From: Cyanidium caldarium
Taxonomy: Eukaryota > Rhodophyta > Bangiophyceae > Cyanidiales > Cyanidiaceae
Length of the DNA stretch: 64,000 nt
Direction: 5' to 3'
Assembly (NCBI GenBank): GCA_026184775.1
Contig: JANCYW010000018.1
Coordinates: 124,001-188,000, forward strand
Within the stretch, counting starts at the first letter, position 1, and each line of letters opens with the position of its first letter. Of this stretch, positions 39,534 through 48,561 are shown one piece after another. The notes beneath the pieces were generated by a model that made no database searches, had not been told where the DNA came from, and saw only the letters and a list, made by a program, of their open reading frames with translations. A program made the translations under genes and the position numbers.

Positions 39534-40574
39534 TCAGGTGACCGCACTGCTGCACGGCACACCGCACGCATCGTGAAAGGTGTCCTCGCGCGCCTCCTGA
39601 TCCGTCGAGCATCGCCCGTGGCGCAGAGGCAAGCAGATGGCGCCGTCGTGGCTGAGGCGCGGCGCATCCACCAGCGATGTCTCCCCGGGGTACCAACGTC
39701 GCCAATCCTGCTGGTCGTCGTCCCATGCCGGACTCCACTCCGACCACACATCCTTCAGCTTGACGCGTTGACGGTCGCGAACTTGGCGCAGCTCTCGCAC
39801 CAGCCACTCGGTGAGCACCGTCGGGAAGATCTGGTCGAAGAGTGTCGGCGCGTGCGACTCGCGCACGAACACGATCTTCTTGCAGGTCCGCTTGTCGATG
39901 AACGGTTTCAGCGTAGCCCACAGCCCGCGAAACAGCAGCGGTGCGCGCACCAACACTGCCAACCGCAGCCGCTCCGGGTAGTGATCGCTGAACATGGCCA
40001 AGCTGGCGCGCCCGACGCCCGGGTGCAGGTGGCGCATGCTGAAACCGGCAAAATCGATGACCCAGATATACGACTCCGGAAACGGGTCGCGGTCCGGCCA
40101 TCGGGCACGCACCCCCACCGCCTCCTCGATGTGGCTCAGCAGGTGCTCAATGTTGTGCGCTGGCACATAGTCCTCCACGCCCGCAAACGTACTGAACATC
40201 ACTGGCTCGCCGTTGAGCGCGCGCCCCACGCGCCGGAAATTGTGCGAGCGCGGATTGCGCGCACACGCCTCACACACCACCTGCTCCGGATGCACTCGCA
40301 AGCGCCACTCGATCGACTTGCAGATCATGTCGTGCGCCCGCCCGAGGTGGTGATCGCGCGCCCGCACATACCGCCGCAGACAACGATCGGTCGCCCAGGA
40401 CGCCACCGCCGCGTCCGCCAACCGACCCTCCGACGCCAACAGCGCTCGCAACTGTTCAATGAGCGCCTGCTCCTCCGCGGTGGTGGTCGTGGTCGGCGTC
40501 CGCGATGCGTCCAGCGACAGGCGCGATCGCGTCGCATCGAACGAACGTTCGCTCGAACTGCGCCCACCCAACAT
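39534..40574 (-). CDS. Sec14-like CRAL-TRIO lipid-binding protein
   Basis: A 346-residue protein of the Sec14 superfamily binds and exchanges phosphatidylinositol and other lipids between membranes. An N-terminal CRAL-TRIO-N helical region, with RCLRRYVRARDHHLGRAHDMI, lies near residues 60-95. The lipid-binding domain follows, with YIWVIDFAGFSMRHLHP, then SDHYPERLRLAVLVRAPLLF and LWATLKPFIDKRTCKKIVF. These match the substrate-cavity floor and gating helix of Sec14. The tail beyond residue 260 is not conserved. The frame extends 11 codons further upstream to a GTG, so the ATG at 40574 was used. It converges on the HIT gene across 254 bases. Confidence 0.9.
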   Translation of the reverse strand: MLGGRSSSERSFDATRSRLSLDASRTPTTTTTAEEQALIEQLRALLASEGRLADAAVASWATDRCLRRYVRARDHHLGRAHDMICKSIEWRLRVHPEQVVCEACARNPRSHNFRRVGRALNGEPVMFSTFAGVEDYVPAHNIEHLLSHIEEAVGVRARWPDRDPFPESYIWVIDFAGFSMRHLHPGVGRASLAMFSDHYPERLRLAVLVRAPLLFRGLWATLKPFIDKRTCKKIVFVRESHAPTLFDQIFPTVLTEWLVRELRQVRDRQRVKLKDVWSEWSPAWDDDQQDWRRWYPGETSLVDAPRLSHDGAICLPLRHGRCSTDQEAREDTFHDACGVPCSSAVT

Positions 40575-40937
40575 GGCCCTGGAATAAAAAGAAACCGCCC
40601 TTGTCACCGCCGTCGCCCACCTCTCCCTCGCCGCACACCGCGCACAGTGGGCTCACCCCTCCACGGAATACCTGGGCTGGCCGACTGGCAGCGACGTTGT
40701 TCGGCGAGGCGGCGTTCACCCGCAGCGCTATCCACCTGCCGCGCACCGGGTCGCGCGCACCGCTCCGTCGATCGATCGATCGATCGGTGGGCGATGGGCA
40801 ACGCGTGCGCGCTCCCGCAAGTCACGAGCGACGGCAGGCTGGGCTCGGGGGATGTGGCGTTCCGCATCGGATCTCTCCAGGCGTCCAAGTGTGCAGAGGC
40901 ATATCGACTCGCGCTCATCTCTGCCGCGTTCGTTTTA
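40575..40937. other. Spacer upstream of the Sec14-like gene, downstream of TAB2
   Basis: No gene is visible. The spacer contains a (TCGA)n/(GATC)n tract at 40768-40786, about 195 bases upstream of the Sec14-like start codon. Confidence 0.5.
40768..40786. repeat. (TCGA)n palindromic tetranucleotide tract
   Basis: Almost five units of TCGA lie in the Sec14-like promoter spacer. The GATCGATC core also occurs upstream of TAB2 (about 42316-42326) and twice in the 30-base repeat upstream of NUP155. Confidence 0.9.
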
Positions 40938-42155
40938 TTACCAGGATACGGCGGTCGGGTCGCGCATAAGCCAGAAACCGACGACTCGATCGTCGTCCTC
41001 GCGTCGCTGCACGGCCATAAAGTGCAGGCCTTCGGCTTTTCTCTTGGCCGTTTGGAAGGCTTCGGCGTCCGCGCGCATGGACGAGCGGATGTTGGAAAAC
41101 ACGTACGATGTATCCAGGCTGCATTCCAGGTGGAGTTGGTCGCGTTTCAGGTCGACGTTCAGTTGCGCCAGCTCGACGCCGGCCAGGCGGGCGGCCAGCG
41201 GCAGCGCGCGCTCACTGAACACCACCACGCCCGGTATGAGGGTTTCGGGGGTGACGGCCTCGTCGCCGCCCACCTCGTCGCCCAGCGGCAAGTGCGGGAA
41301 GGCCACCGGGCATATCTGACAAAAGTCCGCCTGGCGAAACATCTCCACCTGCGACAGCTGCACCGAGGCGAACGACAGCCGGTCGCCGCGTAGTTCGTCC
41401 GGCAGGCGTATCGCGGCCGCGAAATCGACGGTGTGGCTGAGCGACTCGGCCAGCGCCAGAAACGGCGTCACTTCCACGTCGCCCATGGTGCGCAAGGTGG
41501 CCGCGCCCGCCGCCTCATAACCGGGCAACTGCGGGTAGACGTGTCGCTGTCGGTGCGCCAACACCCGCAGCAGGGCGTAGGTACGGCGGCTCGGCTGCGC
41601 CACCACCTCATCGATGCCCTGCAGGGCAATACTGATCATGTTTCGCATGGCGGACCGGAAAAAGCGCACCACCCGCGGTCGGTGGGTGGCGGCGGACACC
41701 AGCGCCTCCAGCGCGCGCCGCAGCTCCTGCGAGTTGACCTGGTTGTTGGCGAACGTCTCGGTGTGCACGAACGTGCCCTGCTCGTCACACACCACCAGTT
41801 CCCACAGTCGCTTGCCGTTGGCCCCGCGCACCGGTATGGAGTAAAAGTCCATCTCCCAGCAGTCGGACTCGCCGCTCGGCGTCGACGGCAGCGCTCGCTG
41901 CTCCGGCGCGGGATGCGGTGCGCCCGACGGACGCGGTGTCGGCGCCGGCGCCTGAGCGCGTAGGGAACGCCGGAAGCGGTGCAGTGGAAATCCGGATGGG
42001 CGGCTGGAGGCGAACGCTGCGGTCGCGACACGTCGATTAGGGTGCGAGGCAATGAGTGGGGCGCAGAAGGTCAACGATGGCCCGCTGTCGTCGGCGCGGT
42101 TACCACACCGCCGAGCGGCACCTTCGGCGTCGCCGTGCAACCGGCTTTCGGCCAT
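40938..42155 (-). CDS. TAB2: TAB2/ATAB2-like (DUF1092) photosystem I translation factor
   Basis: The protein has 405 residues. TAB2 is an RNA-binding factor needed for translation of plastid psaB and so for photosystem I; cyanobacteria also have it. The DUF1092 domain begins near residue 110. In order: WEMDFYSIPV with WELVVCD, NNQVNSQELRRAL, VRFFRSAMRNMI, PSRRTYALL, VYPQLPGY, LPDELRGD, LIPGVVVFSERALPLA and the end block GLHFMAVQ...VVGFWLMRDP. All match the family. The first 100 residues are Arg/Ser/Pro-rich, as expected for a plastid transit peptide. The open frame runs upstream past the divergent kinase start codon, so the ATG at 42155 is the sensible choice. It marks the organism as an oxygenic phototroph or a recent descendant of one. 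Confidence 0.92.
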   Translation of the reverse strand: MAESRLHGDAEGAARRCGNRADDSGPSLTFCAPLIASHPNRRVATAAFASSRPSGFPLHRFRRSLRAQAPAPTPRPSGAPHPAPEQRALPSTPSGESDCWEMDFYSIPVRGANGKRLWELVVCDEQGTFVHTETFANNQVNSQELRRALEALVSAATHRPRVVRFFRSAMRNMISIALQGIDEVVAQPSRRTYALLRVLAHRQRHVYPQLPGYEAAGAATLRTMGDVEVTPFLALAESLSHTVDFAAAIRLPDELRGDRLSFASVQLSQVEMFRQADFCQICPVAFPHLPLGDEVGGDEAVTPETLIPGVVVFSERALPLAARLAGVELAQLNVDLKRDQLHLECSLDTSYVFSNIRSSMRADAEAFQTAKRKAEGLHFMAVQRREDDDRVVGFWLMRDPTAVSW

Positions 42156-42467
42156 GTTCGGAGACGAGAAGACCGCCCAACCCTGCTGCGCGTGATGGTG
42201 CAGTGCGAACGGAACCGTCTGTCGAGTGCAACAGCTCCCGAGCACTCCCGGCACCACCCCTTCACCTCCTCCCGAGGACGACCGCCGGTGCGCAGCGCAG
42301 ATGGCGCCGCGGCCGCGCGATCGATCGCTGCGGTTGCGGGGCGCGTTGCCGCGTCCGCTGCACCGGAGCGCGTGGAAGCTGTGACGAGCGCCAGAGGGTT
42401 GCCCACGTAGGATCGGGGCGTTGTAGGGAGTCTGCGCGATGCTGCCGTCAGACGGATAGGCTGGTCG
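42156..42467. other. Divergent spacer between TAB2 and the kinase-like gene
   Basis: No gene is visible. A GATCGATC element occurs near 42317. The spacer should hold both promoters. The TAB2 frame stays open through it, so a longer TAB2 N-terminus cannot be fully excluded. Confidence 0.45.
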
Positions 42468-43547
42468 ATGCTTGCCGACGTCACTGCATCTTCGAGAGCG
42501 CCTCCACCGAGTGCTGCACCGCCCCGCTCCACCTCCCTCCCCCGTTATCGACGGGTGGAGTGGTGCGGCGAGGGCAGCAGCGGCGGAGTGTGGCGCGGAC
42601 AGGCGCTGGAGACGGGCGAGGTGGTGGCGCTGCGGCGTGTGGAGGGGGTGGCTGCGTTGGAGCGGGCGCGGCAGGAGCTGGCGTTGGTGCAGTCGGTCAC
42701 GCCGCACCCACATATCCGCGCCGTGCACACGCTATGTTCGGGAGCGCAGGTCATCTCTGACCACGGCGAGCACAGTGACGAAGAGTCGGAGTCGGAGCCG
42801 GTGGCGTACTTGGTGATGGAGTACGGCGAGCCGGCGGTGGAACGCTGGCAGGCGGAGCGTTGGTGGGAGCGTTCGGCGACGGCTTGGTTGCAAGAGGCGC
42901 GCTCGGTGATGCGTGGCGTCGTCGCAGCGCTGGCTCATTTGCATGACCGCGGTGTGGTGCACGGCGATGTGCGATCGGACAATGTGTTTTACTGTGCCCG
43001 TACGAATCCATCGGGTGACCGACAAGAGTCCATCGTGGCGTTGGGCGACTTGTCGCACGCGCGACGGTGGCCCGCACCGGACGCTCCATCGCTTCCCGCG
43101 TATGCGGCCTGTCGCGCCCACGAGTGCTTTCTGGGCGATGAAGGCCAGCCGATGGCGGCGGACGTCTGGGCTGCCGGCTGTCTGGCGCTGGAGTTGCTGT
43201 GGATGCGGCAACCGGGCATGCCGGTCTTCGACTGCGGCACCGGGTTTCCCATGAGCGAACTGCGCTCCCTGCACGCCATATGGGATTGGCTGGGCACGCC
43301 ACCCTCATCCCTGTTGCAGCGATGTGCCGAGCAACATCCCGATCGACCGCCATTGTACGTGCCTTCCGGACGACCGAGTCGTCTGCAGGAGCGGGTGCAG
43401 CGGGCGTGGGCGGGGCGCGGCGCGGACGCCGATGAGGTACAGCTGGCCATCGATTGGGTGGCGCATTGTTTCGTGTACGAGCCCGAGCTTCGAATGTCAG
43501 CCGTGCAAGCACTGCAACATCCGTGGCTGCGGGGGAATGTTTCATAA
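42468..43547 (+). CDS. Divergent CDK-like protein kinase, possibly a pseudokinase
   Basis: A 359-residue kinase fold. The glycine loop GEGSSGGV is intact at residues 34-41. The invariant ATP lysine is replaced by arginine in VALRRV (R56; CDKs have VALKRV). The catalytic loop reads HGDVRSDN at 165-172, not HRDxKxxN, so the base aspartate and asparagine remain but Arg and Lys are changed. The metal motif DFG is DLS (194-196), and APE is AHE (near 212). DVWAAGCLALELL and the late C-lobe are CDK-like, ending in a normal-looking LQHPWLRG. An acidic insert lies near 100-112. Loss of the beta-3 lysine suggests weak or no catalysis, though the kept aspartates leave room for atypical activity. It converges on the coiled-coil gene with 10 bases between stops. 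Confidence 0.8.
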   Translation: MLADVTASSRAPPPSAAPPRSTSLPRYRRVEWCGEGSSGGVWRGQALETGEVVALRRVEGVAALERARQELALVQSVTPHPHIRAVHTLCSGAQVISDHGEHSDEESESEPVAYLVMEYGEPAVERWQAERWWERSATAWLQEARSVMRGVVAALAHLHDRGVVHGDVRSDNVFYCARTNPSGDRQESIVALGDLSHARRWPAPDAPSLPAYAACRAHECFLGDEGQPMAADVWAAGCLALELLWMRQPGMPVFDCGTGFPMSELRSLHAIWDWLGTPPSSLLQRCAEQHPDRPPLYVPSGRPSRLQERVQRAWAGRGADADEVQLAIDWVAHCFVYEPELRMSAVQALQHPWLRGNVS

Positions 43548-43557
43548 GGAGCGGCGG

Positions 43558-44586
43558 TCACCAGAGATGGACCATACCTGCCGTGTCCACTCGCAGCAGG
43601 GTCGCCTCGTGCAGAGCGCCGAGGGCGTGCTTCGCCATGGCCGCGCCCTCGGCATCGCCCGCGATTTCCCGCAAGAGTTGTTCTCGCTGTAGCCGACCGC
43701 CGTGGGCTAGCAGCGCGGTGAGCACGCGTCGCATGGCCGCCAAATGCGGGGCACCCGCCGGCTCGGGCGAGGCACCATAGGTGTCTGGCGGGCGCATGCG
43801 GTGGATGGCCAGGCGCGTCACTCGTTCCAAGGCGGCTCGCGCCTGCTCCATGTGCGCTAGCTGCCACGTGCACTGCTCCGACTGCGCTTCCCACTGCGCC
43901 ACCTGTTTGAGCAGCGCGTGTAAATGCGGCTCGCGGCGGATCCGCTCCTTCTCTTGCGCCCGTCGCGCCTGCAACTCCTCCCGCAAGCGATCGGCGGACG
44001 CCTGCACGGCGGCATTATCGCGTTCCATTTCCAACAGCGCATGCGCCTCTCGGTCCGCTGTGCGTTGCGCCGACAGGGTGGTGGTGTCGCCGGAATGACC
44101 GCGACGCCGTGTCCCCTGCTGCTGCTCCCGCATCCGGCGGGCACGGGCCGCGGCGCCGACCAGCACGCGGTCTCGGAACGCTTTCCAGTCTTGCCATTCG
44201 GTGTTCAGACGTATGGACTGCTCGACGATTCGTTGTTGTCGCTCTCGCAGCTGCCGCAACTCCTCACGCAGGCGGTCACGCTCCTCGCTCCATTCGGAGA
44301 CGGCCTCCTGTGTGCGCGTCTGTTGCTGCTTCTCGGTAGCCTGCTGCACAGCGGCCTGCCAACGAGACAGTTCCGCGCACTGGACCTCGTATTGCGCTCG
44401 CAAGTGCTGTAGGTGCACATCCCAGTCGGTGACGGGTTCAGTGTGTTCGGAGAGAGGCGCGTCTGCTTCGAGCGCCGAGTCTGTGGAGAGGGCGTTCTCG
44501 GCGTGCACGCCGGCGACTTCCTCGGCGAACGCGTGTAACGCGTCCAACGCCGTGTGGAGGAGTTGCGTGTGCGGAGAGTCGGTCAT
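43558..44586 (-). CDS. Coiled-coil protein of unknown family
   Basis: A 342-residue protein is dominated by a coiled coil from about residue 60 to 265, rich in Gln, Arg, Glu and Leu, with a short break at about 150-175 of basic sequence. The last 70 residues, around LAAMRRVLTALLAHGGRLQREQLL, look like a small helical or winged-helix domain ending in Trp. There is no signal peptide or membrane span. I do not recognise the family. A structural role, for example in the cytoskeleton, centrosome or kinetochore, is compatible but unproven. The start is the ATG at 44586; the frame extends upstream without conserved-looking sequence. Confidence 0.65.
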   Translation of the reverse strand: MTDSPHTQLLHTALDALHAFAEEVAGVHAENALSTDSALEADAPLSEHTEPVTDWDVHLQHLRAQYEVQCAELSRWQAAVQQATEKQQQTRTQEAVSEWSEERDRLREELRQLRERQQRIVEQSIRLNTEWQDWKAFRDRVLVGAAARARRMREQQQGTRRRGHSGDTTTLSAQRTADREAHALLEMERDNAAVQASADRLREELQARRAQEKERIRREPHLHALLKQVAQWEAQSEQCTWQLAHMEQARAALERVTRLAIHRMRPPDTYGASPEPAGAPHLAAMRRVLTALLAHGGRLQREQLLREIAGDAEGAAMAKHALGALHEATLLRVDTAGMVHLW

Positions 44587-44802
44587 GTTTGTGAGGTTAG
44601 GTTCGGTGTGGGTCTTCCCCACGTGCTGTTTGCGGATTCGGCGGGTGTGCGAGATCGCTCCCGACGAGCGCGGACGACGACGGTCGTTTGAACATTCCGC
44701 GCGTCGGCGCACCTTCGGCGATGCGAGCAGCTCCGTTTTCGGTCTGCGCTGCTGTTCGGGAGGCGGAGGAGCTCACGGTGAGCTCGGCCCATCGACGGGT
44801 GA

Positions 44803-45420
44803 ATGCTGCCCGGGATCTCAGCACATCTCTGGCTTGCTCAATCACCGCCATGGACGCGCCGGGGAGCGTTCCGTGTGGGAGTTCGCAGTTTGCGTGGGGA
44901 CCTCGAACGACGAGCGGCCTGCGCAGCCGTCGGCGGCGAACCCCTCTGGGGCGCTCGCGTCTTCGGCGACGTGCACACGGACGCTCACGGCTGTGTGGTG
45001 CGGCACTGCGCCGCCGACAAGTGCCGACGGACGTTGCAGGCCAATGAGATGGCACTGGCTATGGGCGCGCTCGGTGGTTACGGGCTGCGATCCGCGGGCC
45101 GACTGGTTGTGGGACTGGTCGGCTGCCAGTTGGTGCTGCTCAAAGTGTTGGAGTGGCGCGGATGCGTGACCATACACTGGAAGGTGCTGTTTGCTGACCT
45201 GAACCCGGTGGTATGGATGCGGCGGGCTGCTGACGGCGTGCGGCGCTTGCAGGCCCGCCGCTCCTCGAAGGGAAAGTGGAGCGCTGCAGGGCCGGTCGGT
45301 TCGCCGCCCGGCGGTGGAGAGGCGCCATGGGATGCAGGCACTTACCGACGTTGGCAGAACGTGTCGGTAATGGCGGCGTTTACCTGGGGCATGCTGCTTG
45401 GTGCGACGGTGTTGCCGTGA
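44803..45420 (+). CDS. FUN14-like mitochondrial membrane protein
   Basis: A 205-residue protein. Residues 1-45 are basic and poor in acidic residues, like a mitochondrial or plastid presequence. The conserved part starts near 85: MGALGGYGLRSAGRLVVGLVGCQLVLLKVLEWRG, followed by VTIHWKVL. This matches FUN14 proteins, where a Gly-rich helix with GY and then LLQ...GYI.VNW recur. A last membrane span, FTWGMLLGATVL, closes the protein. Animal FUNDC1 is an outer-membrane mitophagy receptor; plant and algal relatives are poorly studied. No LIR motif is obvious at the N-terminus. The call rests on the Gly-rich helix pattern and topology. Confidence 0.65.
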   Translation: MLPGISAHLWLAQSPPWTRRGAFRVGVRSLRGDLERRAACAAVGGEPLWGARVFGDVHTDAHGCVVRHCAADKCRRTLQANEMALAMGALGGYGLRSAGRLVVGLVGCQLVLLKVLEWRGCVTIHWKVLFADLNPVVWMRRAADGVRRLQARRSSKGKWSAAGPVGSPPGGGEAPWDAGTYRRWQNVSVMAAFTWGMLLGATVLP

Positions 45421-45425
45421 GCGTC

Positions 45426-47414
45426 TTATCGCATGGCCGCCAGCGACTGCTCCACCCGCGCACTTGTCAAAGCGTCATCGGAGGCGGTGGCACGCTCGGC
45501 GTCCCGACGTTTGCGACGCCCCAGCAATCGACTCCAGAGTGGCGCACTCCGCCCTGATGCTGCCTCGGACAAGAGGTTGTGGGACCCCAGCGACTTCGCT
45601 GCATGGTCTCCCACGGTGGCCGTCCTGCGGGGCAGTGCGCCCGACGACCCGCCGAAACTGCGAGACAGGTGTCGCGGCACGGGCCCACTTCCCACGCGGG
45701 GCGTAAACGCCCGCAGCGCGCTCGCATCAAACGAGTAACGTGGCGGGCCGGGCGCCACCTCGAGTGCCGCCTCATCCGGGTGTCCATCGCCCTGCGCAGT
45801 GCGGTGTCGCTGGCCGTGCGTCAGCTCGCGCGCCAGCCCTTGGGAGCGCTCCCGCTCATCTTGCAAACGGCGTTGCACAAAACGCAGCTCCTGCTGCAGC
45901 TCGTCGACGCGGCTCTCGGCCTGCGCGTGGGCTACTTTGGCGTGGATGAGTTGCTGTTCGAGTTCGTGGGGCGTCGCGCGCGTCGAGCCGAGCGATGGCG
46001 ACGTCGGAGAATGCGCGCCTATGGGTGCGTCCGGCGATTCGACATCGTCGCCCTCTTTCTCCTCCACAACAGGTGCTCTCTCGCGACGGTTCTCCGTCTC
46101 TCGCAGCACCTGCTCCACTTCGGCCCGCGCTTGCAGTTCGGCAGCGCGCTGGCCGGCACGCGCCGCAGCCACCTGCTGTCGCAGCTGCCGCCATTCCCGT
46201 CCGGCAGCCGAGCTCGAGTTACTACCGCCAGCGCGGTCGGGATCGGCGGCATCGTCGTCGCCATCGCGGCACCCTAAAAGCGCGTCGCGCTCTTCCCGCA
46301 CCGCGGCCAACTGCACCCGCAACGCCCGCAGTTGCGCATTTAGTGAGCGCACCTCCTCTTGGAAAGCGGTGGCATTCTGAGCCGCCTGTTTGGCGTATCG
46401 GTCTCGCTGCCGTGATATCTGCAACAGGTCGCGTCGCAACCGCTCCACAGCATCGGCGGATAGCGTCGGGGTGCCCACCGTCGGTTGATCGCCCGGAGGC
46501 GATGATGGTTTGCTGGCGGCAATCGACCGACGCACCGTACCAACGCGTGCTCCCGTTGGCGGCCTGACCGGACTGGCCACGCCCTGGCTGCGCCCTGCGG
46601 CGATCGAGTCCCTGTACAAACTGCGCTCGCTCTCCTCCGATTCGCTCTCACTGTCCGGCACCGGCGCCAACGCCCGCGGCGAACGCGCCGGCGTCGACAA
46701 CGTGCTGCCCGAGGCACTCGACAACGAATCCAACGACGGCTTGCCGTACGCACTGACGGCGCCACCATCCAAGCGTTCGGCGCGGACGCTCAGCAGCAGA
46801 CGCGCCAACAACGGTTCCTCCGCCTCCTCCCCCACCGGCCCCCTGTCGGTGCGCACCAACTCCACCAACCGCTCGTATTCGCCAGCGCCCCCGGAACCGC
46901 CCCCAGCGCGCATCTGCCACCCATACCACACCGCCTGCGCCACGTCCATAACCGCCTCGGCCACCACCCGCCCGGTAGCCGCCTGTACCAGCGCCACCCG
47001 CGCCTCCTTGCGGTTCACCTGCTGTTTCTGCTCGTTCTCGTATATCATCGCCCGCGTGCCCAGCGTCTCATCCCACACACCGTCGATGGACGCGCGCGTG
47101 TGCAGTGGCGGCCGCGTGCCACTCTGCCCCACCAGCACACGCACCACCAAACTTCCCAACGTGTTGAGGTACTCGTCCGCAGCAGACGCCCCCTGCCCGC
47201 CCGCAGTCAACAGGCGATGCACCGTGATGAACACTCGGTACGGCACGGCACGCTTGTTGATGCGCGACATGACCCGTGCCGGTGACGATAGCGCCCGCGT
47301 CAACGAGCTGCTCCGTCGTCTCATGGCGGCGGCGGCGGCGGCGTGGGAGGCCACGGACACACCGGTGTGGTAGAAGGGAGAACGAGGAGGGCGGGCGGGC
47401 GGTTTCGGCGCCAT
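45426..47414 (-). CDS. NT-C2 domain protein with C-terminal coiled coil
   Basis: The protein has 662 residues. Near residue 50 begins an N-terminal C2 (NT-C2) domain: YRVFITVHRLLTAG, then GSLVVRVLVGQ, then RKEARVALVQAATGRVVAEAVMDVAQ. This is the pattern seen in EEIG1/EHBP1, plant PMI1-type proteins and other membrane-linked adaptors. A disordered Ser/Pro region follows, then a long coiled coil from about 310 to 560 with Gln/Arg/Glu heptads. The domain often recruits actin or organelle-movement machinery to membranes; here that is inference. A second ATG at 47324 lies nearer the domain and gives 632 residues. Its stop codon is 5 bases from that of the converging FUN14-like gene. Confidence 0.75.
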   Translation of the reverse strand: MAPKPPARPPRSPFYHTGVSVASHAAAAAAMRRRSSSLTRALSSPARVMSRINKRAVPYRVFITVHRLLTAGGQGASAADEYLNTLGSLVVRVLVGQSGTRPPLHTRASIDGVWDETLGTRAMIYENEQKQQVNRKEARVALVQAATGRVVAEAVMDVAQAVWYGWQMRAGGGSGGAGEYERLVELVRTDRGPVGEEAEEPLLARLLLSVRAERLDGGAVSAYGKPSLDSLSSASGSTLSTPARSPRALAPVPDSESESEESERSLYRDSIAAGRSQGVASPVRPPTGARVGTVRRSIAASKPSSPPGDQPTVGTPTLSADAVERLRRDLLQISRQRDRYAKQAAQNATAFQEEVRSLNAQLRALRVQLAAVREERDALLGCRDGDDDAADPDRAGGSNSSSAAGREWRQLRQQVAAARAGQRAAELQARAEVEQVLRETENRRERAPVVEEKEGDDVESPDAPIGAHSPTSPSLGSTRATPHELEQQLIHAKVAHAQAESRVDELQQELRFVQRRLQDERERSQGLARELTHGQRHRTAQGDGHPDEAALEVAPGPPRYSFDASALRAFTPRVGSGPVPRHLSRSFGGSSGALPRRTATVGDHAAKSLGSHNLLSEAASGRSAPLWSRLLGRRKRRDAERATASDDALTSARVEQSLAAMR

Positions 47415-47797
47415 TCGAGCGCGAGAACGCGCGCGCGCACACACACACACACACTCGTTGCGCTGTCTGCGCACGGTGTGGCAGGCTGCGGTGAGCGCGG
47501 AATCGGACGGTGCACTCCATCGGGTGCCACAGATCGGGAGCGGGTTGTTTGTGGGAGGGATCGGGGAGTGTCGTCAGCGTTCTGTCGATTGACGTACTGT
47601 TTTCGGGCGACCGAGGCGCGGCTGGCGGGAGACGCACCCGCGCATCGAGTCCCCGTGGCGCGCGCTTTTCCCAACGCGGCCAGCGAAGCGCAGTCTTGTC
47701 GCTAGGAGGTGACGGACGCGGGGAGGCACATTGCGCGTTCACCAAAACAATATACACCTTTGTCGGGCGCCACGAGTGGTCTCTCTGTCCCGATCGC
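47415..47797. other. Divergent spacer between the NT-C2 and Rho genes
   Basis: No gene is visible. It contains alternating CG followed by (AC)8 at about 47430-47454, close to the NT-C2 start codon. It presumably holds both promoters. Confidence 0.5.
47439..47454. repeat. (AC)8 microsatellite preceded by (CG)n
   Basis: Eight AC units follow directly on about five CG units, giving an uninterrupted alternating purine-pyrimidine stretch of about 26 bases that could adopt Z-form DNA. Confidence 0.95.
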
Positions 47798-48520
47798 ATG
47801 GCCCACCGCGAGGATGCTGCGGCGGACGCCGACGACGGCGCGATCAAAATCGTGGTGGTTGGTGATGGCAGCGTAGGCAAGACCTGTATGTTGATGAGCT
47901 ACACCAGCAATCAGTTTCCCACCGACTATGCGCCCACCATATTTGAAAACTACAGCGCCGTGGTGCTGTGCGACGGGCACGAGGTGCCCATCGAGCTGTG
48001 GGACACCGCTGGCCAGGAGGATTACAAACGGCTGCGAGCGCTATCGTACTGGAAGGCGCACGTGTTCATCTTGGCGTTTTCGTTGGTGTCGCCGGCCAGT
48101 TTTGAGAACGTGGCGGTCAAGTGGGTGCCCGATCTGCGCGCCTCCAATCCGGACACGCCGATCCTGCTGGTGGGCACCAAACTGGACCTGCGCGAGAGCT
48201 ACCCGGTGGTGAAAGAGCTGGAGGCGCGCGGCGAGACCGTCATCACCACCGAGATGGGCCAGCAGATGGTGCGAGAGATGCGCCTCGAGCAGTATCTGGA
48301 GTGCTCGGCGCTCACCCAGGTGGGACTCAAGGCGGTGTTCGATGCGGCCATCCTCGCCGGCCTGTCGCGAAGAGCGCGCAAGGCGGCCGTTGCCAGCCCC
48401 GCCAACGCCAAGCTTCGGAACGCAGCGCCACCTCGGGCGGCCAATCGCCACGACGGCGCCAAGGCCGCTGCCAATGCCCCCGCACCTCGCGCCAACGCCG
48501 GTTGCTGCACCATCCAATAA
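47798..48520 (+). CDS. Rho/Rac-family small GTPase
   Basis: A 240-residue GTPase. The P-loop is GDGSVGKT (residues 22-29), switch I includes YAPTIFENY, and switch II is [16 protein letters not shown]. Base recognition uses TKLDL and ECSALTQ; both forms are typical of Rho rather than Ras or Rab. The Rho insert helix between TKLDL and the last sheet is present ([11 protein letters not shown]). The C-terminus is unusually long: about 45 Ala/Arg/Asn-rich residues precede CCTIQ, in which CTIQ can serve as a CaaX prenylation box with an extra Cys for palmitoylation. It probably switches actin or membrane-polarity pathways. The ATG at 47798 is the first in the frame. Transcribed in tandem with UBP8 downstream. 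Confidence 0.95.
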   Translation: MAHREDAAADADDGAIKIVVVGDGSVGKTCMLMSYTSNQFPTDYAPTIFENYSAVVLCDGHEVPIELWDTAGQEDYKRLRALSYWKAHVFILAFSLVSPASFENVAVKWVPDLRASNPDTPILLVGTKLDLRESYPVVKELEARGETVITTEMGQQMVREMRLEQYLECSALTQVGLKAVFDAAILAGLSRRARKAAVASPANAKLRNAAPPRAANRHDGAKAAANAPAPRANAGCCTIQ

Positions 48521-48561
48521 GCAGACGGCCTGCTGGCTCGCCCGGTTGTCGCCACGCCACG

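Noticed and set aside
42156-42728. Upstream extension of the TAB2 frame
   Set aside because: It would overlap the start of the divergent kinase gene and has no conserved sequence; the ATG at 42155 suffices for a transit peptide.
44201-45169. 322-codon plus-strand frame rich in Cys, Arg and Ser
   Set aside because: It overlaps the coiled-coil gene antisense and the FUN14-like gene in another frame; its composition is that of a shadow frame.
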